Position numbers and translations under genes: made by a program. Positions 6,523 to 10,273 of a stretch of 10,273 nt of DNA are shown here, in pieces (position 1 is the first letter of the stretch; each line of letters begins with the position of its first letter). This stretch comes from Lachnospiraceae bacterium (GTDB lineage: Bacteria > Bacillota > Clostridia > Lachnospirales > Lachnospiraceae), in the NCBI GenBank assembly GCA_017483425.1, contig JAFUWM010000191.1, forward strand, positions 1 to 10,273. The letters run 5' to 3'. Under the pieces are notes generated by a model, which made no database searches, was not told where the DNA came from, and saw only the letters and a program-made list of their open reading frames with translations.

Positions 6523-7993
6523 TAGTGCGTCCAGACCGGATGCGACAGAGACGGATAATGCAGGAAAGGCTGCCAGATCCGGCATATGGTATGTGATATC
6601 GAATGTTATGATAAGGGCGGTGGGAATAATCACCGCCCCTATATATACCCGTCTTCTCACGACCTCTGAAACAGGCTATGCCAATAACTTCAACAACTAT
6701 GTGTCGATCTTTTACGTTGTAATGGGCCTGTGTCTTATCTACAGCGTAGGCAGGGCTAAAATTGATTTTCCATCGAAAAAAAGAACTGATTCTGCCGGTG
6801 AATTCGATGCTTATATGTCCGCAATACAGGGACTTTCCAGTCTGTTTGGGGCGATAGTACTTATATGCGTGATCCTGTTCTCGCCATCCGCCGGGATGCT
6901 GGGATTCGACAAGCCTGTAGTAATAATTCTTTTTGCATATCTGGTGCTTTTTCCTTCTATAGATTATATGCAGTACAAGCTCAGATTTGAATACAGATAT
7001 AAAGAAAACATTGCGATATCTGTATTTATAACGATCGCTACCATTGTGCTGTCAATATCCCTGATCCTGCTGATGCCTGATGACAAGGGCTTAGCAAAGA
7101 TACTCGGAACCGTTATACCCTCTGCCTTTGTGGCGCTGATCTGCTATGCGGTGCTCCTTAAGAGAGGCAGATGTCTAGTTGACATAAAGTATTGGAAATA
7201 TGCTCTGGCTATCGGCATCCCCATGATACCCCACGGGCTTGCGATGATACTGCTTGCGAGGATCGACGTCTCAATGATACAGAAGATGTGCGATTATTCG
7301 GCTGTGGGGCTTTACACCTCAGGTTATACCATAGGCTCCCTGCTGATGTTTATTACCAATGCCGTGGGAAACGCGTGGGTTCCTTTATTCAATGAAAGAC
7401 TTGACAGAGGGGATATCGAGGCGATCCGCAGAGACAACAGGATACTTATGGAGGCAGGCTGCTTCATGACCCTGTGTTTTATAGCGGTTGCTCCCGAGAT
7501 AATAAAGCTTCTATATGCAAGACCTTACTGGGAATCAATGTGGGTGGTCGCTCCGGTCGCTCTCGGTACTCTTTGCCAGTATTTTTATACAAACTACGTG
7601 AACGCCGAGCTTTTCTACAAAAAGACTGCACTTATAGCCGTGAACTCCTGTGTAGCGGCTATGGTTAACATAATATTAAACTATATATTTATAGGCAGAT
7701 ATGGCTATATTGCCGCCGCCTATACTACGCTTGCGGGATATTTCGTATTGATGATACTTCACTATGTGACAACAGTTCACGTATTGAAAAAGAGAATCTA
7801 CAAAGACGGCATTTATTTCCTGATGCTGGTATTAACGGTTGCAGCCGGGACACTTATTGGCTCGCTGTACGGAGGTATAGCCATGAGATATCTTGCGGCA
7901 GTTATCATCATTGCATTCCTTGCATGGATGTGGAGAAGGGATATCAAGGCATTCTTCCTGATGCTGAGGACACGTAAAGGCGGAACCTCTTAA
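6515..7993 (+). CDS. wzx: Wzx-type oligosaccharide flippase (MOP superfamily)
   Basis: An integral membrane protein of 492 residues expected to move the undecaprenyl-linked repeat unit across the membrane. About 14 hydrophobic segments are visible, starting near residues 24-46, 62-78, 110-124, 133-149, 165-186 and 196-215, then from 227-249 to a final pair at 434-472. The sequence ends in a short basic tail. The N-terminal helix with ITAPIYTRLLT followed by a charged loop is typical of polysaccharide-export MOP proteins. The start at 6515 is chosen over the in-frame ATG at 6497 because AGGAG (6503-6507) lies seven bases upstream of it. It overlaps the neuB stop by eight bases, so it is coupled to neuB and last in the rightward operon. 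The gene ends only seven bases from the stop of the convergent GT2 gene, and I see no terminator hairpin there. Substrate specificity cannot be read from the sequence. Confidence 0.9.
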   Translation: MNDSASRPDATETDNAGKAARSGIWYVISNVMIRAVGIITAPIYTRLLTTSETGYANNFNNYVSIFYVVMGLCLIYSVGRAKIDFPSKKRTDSAGEFDAYMSAIQGLSSLFGAIVLICVILFSPSAGMLGFDKPVVIILFAYLVLFPSIDYMQYKLRFEYRYKENIAISVFITIATIVLSISLILLMPDDKGLAKILGTVIPSAFVALICYAVLLKRGRCLVDIKYWKYALAIGIPMIPHGLAMILLARIDVSMIQKMCDYSAVGLYTSGYTIGSLLMFITNAVGNAWVPLFNERLDRGDIEAIRRDNRILMEAGCFMTLCFIAVAPEIIKLLYARPYWESMWVVAPVALGTLCQYFYTNYVNAELFYKKTALIAVNSCVAAMVNIILNYIFIGRYGYIAAAYTTLAGYFVLMILHYVTTVHVLKKRIYKDGIYFLMLVLTVAAGTLIGSLYGGIAMRYLAAVIIIAFLAWMWRRDIKAFFLMLRTRKGGTS

Positions 7994-8000
7994 TCCCCAT

Positions 8001-9014
8001 TCACTGGAACTTCTTGTCAGCGGCTATCTGCTTCACATGCCGCCTTGTGATGGCGGTCAGAAGCCACGGAGCATACAGCGCCAGAAGCCTCTTGACGCGA
8101 AGACTCCTTCCTATCTCGGGATTGTTGCTTATGCTGCCACCCAGGCCCTTTATATATTCCATATGCTCCCTGTATCTGCGCCTCATGCGCTCATCGTCCG
8201 TATCCTGTCCCTTGAAATAGAGAAGATAATTCTGTATACAGGTCAGATGGTCATACAGCAGGAACGAATCCGCCAGATTTCTAAGGTTCGGAGCTATGGC
8301 ACAGGCGAAATCACAGAATCCGGTATCCGCATCGGTGTTGTATTCCGCCATATCCCTGACCCTTGACAGGCTGTTTCCCCTCACTCTGTAGTGATAAAGA
8401 GGCGTGGTATCATAGACTATCCGCTCCGCCCTTGCTATAGCCTTGTCGATCACATATCTGTCTTCAAGATACCTGTCATCAGGGAATCTGAGTCCGTCAA
8501 AGATCGATGCCTCGAACAGCTTGTCCCAGCAGTGAAAGAAAAATCCCGTCCCCCTTAATATCATCTCAAAGGCATCCTTCGGCTCCATATCCCGTATCGG
8601 CGCCTGTGTATCAGGCTCGGAATGATCTTCATATTCGCTGTATTTGCCGCATACGGAAAGCCTTGCATTATGTTCTTTTAAGTTTACATAAAGTCTCTCG
8701 AACATATCAGGCTCCGCCCAGTCATCACCGTCAACGAAACCGATATAATCCCCTGTAACTGCGTCCAGTCCTTTATTCCTCGCATCCCCGGTTCCCTTTG
8801 CAGTGGTGACGACAAGCCTGATGCGGGGATCCCTGGCAGCATAACTCTCGCATATCGCAAGATCGCCTGTTTCCCTGCCCTCCTTAACTCCTACTACAAG
8901 GATTATCTCGAGATTCTTATATGTCTGAGCCATCATGCTCTCGATCGCTTTAGGCAGGAACTCCTCGACATTGTAAATTATGGAAATAATTGAGATCTTA
9001 GGTTTTTCATTCAT
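8001..9014 (-). CDS. Family 2 (GT-A) glycosyltransferase
   Basis: An inverting glycosyltransferase of 337 residues. The N-terminal GT-A domain starts with KISIISIIYNVEEFLPKAI (6-24), then TYKNLEIILV (31-40), DARNKGLDAVTGDYIGFVD (77-95) and the metal-binding DGDDW (95-99). WDKLFEASIFDGLRFPDD and the following LEDRYV match the C-terminal part of capsular and teichoic-type GT2 enzymes, the acidic region around the catalytic base. The last 40 residues are helical with a hydrophobic stretch (LLALYAPWLLTAI) and a basic end, so it may associate with the membrane. Its ATG shares one base with the TGA of the upstream GHMP kinase gene (TGATG), indicating coupled translation. It converges with wzx. Donor sugar unknown; a link to the heptose branch is suggested only by the shared transcript. 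Confidence 0.9.
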   Translation of the reverse strand: MNEKPKISIISIIYNVEEFLPKAIESMMAQTYKNLEIILVVGVKEGRETGDLAICESYAARDPRIRLVVTTAKGTGDARNKGLDAVTGDYIGFVDGDDWAEPDMFERLYVNLKEHNARLSVCGKYSEYEDHSEPDTQAPIRDMEPKDAFEMILRGTGFFFHCWDKLFEASIFDGLRFPDDRYLEDRYVIDKAIARAERIVYDTTPLYHYRVRGNSLSRVRDMAEYNTDADTGFCDFACAIAPNLRNLADSFLLYDHLTCIQNYLLYFKGQDTDDERMRRRYREHMEYIKGLGGSISNNPEIGRSLRVKRLLALYAPWLLTAITRRHVKQIAADKKFQ

Positions 9015-9991
9015 CAGTATATAAGCCTCGTTCCCTGATTTTCAAAGCGGAATCTGACTTCTTTCAAGCCGGTTTTCTGCATTGCCTCACGAAGCCTTAC
9101 CTTATCCTCCGAATAAAACATAAGGAAGCCGCCGCCGCCCGCGCCGATAAGTTTGCCGCCCAGGGCACCGTTTGACATCGCGTGATCATACCATTCATCT
9201 ATCCTTGGATTTGACATCTTGCCGGAGCGTTTCTTCTTTATCTCCCAGTGTTGCTTCATTATCTCCGCAAACTCACGCAGATCGCCCTTTTCAAATGCTT
9301 CCCTGCTGTCAAGCCCCATCTGCTTTACCATGTCGAGGTTTGACTTCATATCACTGTCCGAAGCCTTTGTCTTGTCATCCTGCTCCTTTAGTATCTGTGA
9401 GGCAGACCGCTCGAAGCCCGTGAAATAAAGCACCAGATTGTCCTCAAGGTTATACAGCGTCTCCCTTGACATGTTCACGTTCTCGACATCGACCGTGCCG
9501 TCCCTATGAAACCACATCGCACGTATCCCGCCATAGGCCGCTATATACTGATCCTGCTTGCCTATAGGCTCCTTAAGCCTCACCATCTCTATCTCACAGG
9601 CCTCCTGCGCAAGTTCCTCAGCCGTTACAAGCTCTCCTTTATACTCATGCAGGCATTTCAGGAGTGCTGTAGTGAAGCTGCTTGATGAGCCCAGTCCGGT
9701 ACCCGCCGGAATGTCCGCCATTGACTGTATCTCAAAGCATTCATCACCAAGGCCCAGCATTTTGATACATTCCCTGAATATAGGATGCCTGATATCGTCT
9801 ACATTCCTTACATTTTCGCTTTTTGAATACTTCACGAGGATCTCGTCGTTGAAATTTTCATGCATAGTTATGTAAACGAATTTATTTACAGCCGCCGTGA
9901 TAAGGAACCCTTCATTTTCCTCATAATATGAGGGAAGATCTGTTCCTCCTCCTCCGAGCGATATCCTCAACGGACTCCTTACGATTATCAT
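9014..9991 (-). CDS. hddA: GHMP sugar kinase, D-glycero-D-manno-heptose 7-phosphate kinase (HddA) type
   Basis: A cytoplasmic sugar kinase of 325 residues, the usual length for HddA-like proteins. All three GHMP motifs are present: RSPLRISLGGGGTDLPSYY (5-23), the ATP-binding ADIPAGTGLGSSSS (92-105) and the C-terminal GALGGKLIGAGGGGFL (275-290). GKQDQYIAAYGG (144-155) is also typical. HddA phosphorylates D-glycero-D-manno-heptose 7-phosphate to the 1,7-bisphosphate on the way to GDP-heptose, used in capsules, S-layer glycans and O-antigens. The start has AGGGA about eight bases upstream and lies about 33 bases downstream of a good promoter. It is first in a two-gene unit with GT2. The partner enzymes GmhA, GmhB and HddC are not in the window. 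Relatives that phosphorylate fucose or galactose at C1 share these motifs, so the family is sure and the heptose substrate only likely. Confidence 0.82.
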   Translation of the reverse strand: MIIVRSPLRISLGGGGTDLPSYYEENEGFLITAAVNKFVYITMHENFNDEILVKYSKSENVRNVDDIRHPIFRECIKMLGLGDECFEIQSMADIPAGTGLGSSSSFTTALLKCLHEYKGELVTAEELAQEACEIEMVRLKEPIGKQDQYIAAYGGIRAMWFHRDGTVDVENVNMSRETLYNLEDNLVLYFTGFERSASQILKEQDDKTKASDSDMKSNLDMVKQMGLDSREAFEKGDLREFAEIMKQHWEIKKKRSGKMSNPRIDEWYDHAMSNGALGGKLIGAGGGGFLMFYSEDKVRLREAMQKTGLKEVRFRFENQGTRLIY

Positions 9992-10030
9992 TTATTTTCC
10001 CTGCCTCTCCTCAATCAAATTGCCACAGAA

Positions 10031-10059
10031 AGCATAGCATCGCTATATTTATGTGTCAA
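10031..10059 (-). promoter_or_regulatory. Sigma-70-type promoter for the hddA-GT2 unit
   Basis: On the minus strand TTGACA (10059-10054), a perfect -35, is followed after 17 bases by TATGCT (10036-10031), itself preceded by the TGC of an extended -10. Transcription would start near 10024, about 33 nt before the kinase ATG. An ATAGC-ATC-GCTAT inverted repeat (10034-10046) overlaps the -10 and could be an operator. A second perfect TATAAT on the same strand at 10090-10085 has no convincing -35. Confidence 0.7.
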
Positions 10060-10128
10060 TTACACGCTGATATACTTACTGACTATTATACCTCGATCAA
10101 AAACATCAAAAACAGCCGAAAATTATTA

Positions 10129-10157
10129 TTTCCTATTCTGACTCGTTGTGGTATCAT
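10129..10157 (+). promoter_or_regulatory. Possible promoter for the gene entering at the right edge
   Basis: TGGTATCAT (10149-10157) is an extended -10 box, with a weak TTTCCT at -35 (10129-10134) and a 17-base spacer. Transcription would begin near 10164 and leave a leader of about 100 nt before the ATG at 10264. Confidence 0.4.
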
Positions 10158-10189
10158 TTTTTTGTAAGCAGCTATTCTCATATATGATT

Positions 10190-10203
10190 ATGCCGAAAGG
10201 CGT
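10190..10203 (+). other. Small hairpin with GAAA tetraloop in the right-edge leader
   Basis: ATGCC (10190-10194) and GGCGT (10199-10203) form a 5-bp stem with one G-U pair around a GAAA (GNRA) tetraloop. It lies in the leader of the right-edge gene, upstream of the ribosome-site hairpin. No terminator-like T run follows. Confidence 0.35.
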
Positions 10204-10226
10204 CTAAAAATCTTTAATTCTGAAAT

Positions 10227-10258
10227 TCCTGCTTATATCCCAAAAACTATAGGCAGGA
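10227..10258 (+). promoter_or_regulatory. Hairpin sequestering the ribosome site of the right-edge gene
   Basis: TCCTGCTTATA (10227-10237) pairs with TATAGGCAGGA (10248-10258) in 11 bp with one G-U, around a 10-base loop TCCCAAAAAC. The right arm contains nearly all of the AGGAG ribosome site (10255-10259) used by the ATG at 10264. Translation should be low unless the hairpin is opened, for example by a ligand, a protein or temperature. The pairing is seen; regulation is inferred. Confidence 0.5.
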
Positions 10259-10263
10259 GAAAG

Positions 10264-10273
10264 ATGGGAAAGC
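10264..10273 (+). CDS. First codons of a rightward gene, cut by the window edge
   Basis: ATG GGA AAG C (Met-Gly-Lys) runs off the end. AGGAG is four bases upstream and a plausible promoter and leader precede it. Nothing about the product can be read. It could be another glycan gene or the start of an unrelated unit. Confidence 0.45.

Noticed and set aside
10227..10259. PreQ1-like riboswitch suggested by the A-rich AAAAACTA before the ribosome site.
   Set aside because: The required upstream G-rich stem and the conserved loop of preQ1-I are absent; the stretch is better explained as the loop and stem of a simple hairpin.
1..10273. CRISPR arrays, tRNA or rRNA genes, insertion sequences and attachment sites.
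   Set aside because: No regularly spaced repeats, tRNA-like cloverleaf, rRNA motif, transposase or terminal inverted repeats were seen on either strand.

Overview
The window is a surface-polysaccharide locus centred on a nonulosonic acid (sialic, legionaminic or pseudaminic acid-type sugar). Base composition is moderate, with AT-rich gaps between genes. Purine-rich ribosome sites (AGGAG/GGAGG) precede most ATG starts, and sigma-70-type promoters are recognisable. Together with an Uma2 protein inside a glycan operon, this suggests a Firmicute, perhaps Lachnospiraceae-like. That assignment is an impression from style and family content; no taxonomic marker is present.

Layout. (1) 6-2867, minus strand: a two-gene unit read leftwards. 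It has a fused CMP-nonulosonate cytidylyltransferase/PseG-type UDP-sugar hydrolase, then a family-4 glycosyltransferase whose ATG abuts the fusion gene's stop codon. (2) 2868-3185: a divergent control region with a promoter on each strand. The rightward transcript has a leader of about 160 nt that can form a three-way junction, and then a hairpin over the start of a 22-codon ORF that ends inside the next gene. (3) 3186-7993, plus strand: a tight four-gene operon of an Uma2-family PD-(D/E)XK nuclease-like protein, a KpsC/KpsS-like capsule glycosyltransferase, a NeuB-type nonulosonate synthase and a Wzx-type flippase. Neighbouring genes overlap or lie 2 nt apart. (4) 8001-9991, minus strand: a GHMP sugar kinase of the HddA (heptose-7-phosphate kinase) type followed by a family-2 glycosyltransferase, with their stop and start codons sharing a base and a good promoter upstream. 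(5) 9992-10273: an intergenic leader and the first codons of another rightward gene, whose ribosome site lies in an 11-bp hairpin.

How they work together (inference). The PseG-like domain removes UDP from a precursor, NeuB condenses the freed hexose with phosphoenolpyruvate, and the NeuA-like domain activates the product with CTP. The KpsC-like protein is the best candidate for the transferase that uses the CMP-sugar. The GT4 and GT2 enzymes add other residues, the HddA-like kinase feeds a GDP- or ADP-heptose branch, and Wzx exports the lipid-linked unit. The early precursor genes (dehydratase, aminotransferase, acetyltransferase), the polymerase and the remaining heptose genes are not in the window.

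The most unusual part is the control region and first gene of the rightward operon. A nuclease-like Uma2 protein sits 2 nt upstream of a capsule gene, behind a leader with several consistent helices, a short ORF and two mutually exclusive hairpins that look like a translational attenuator.
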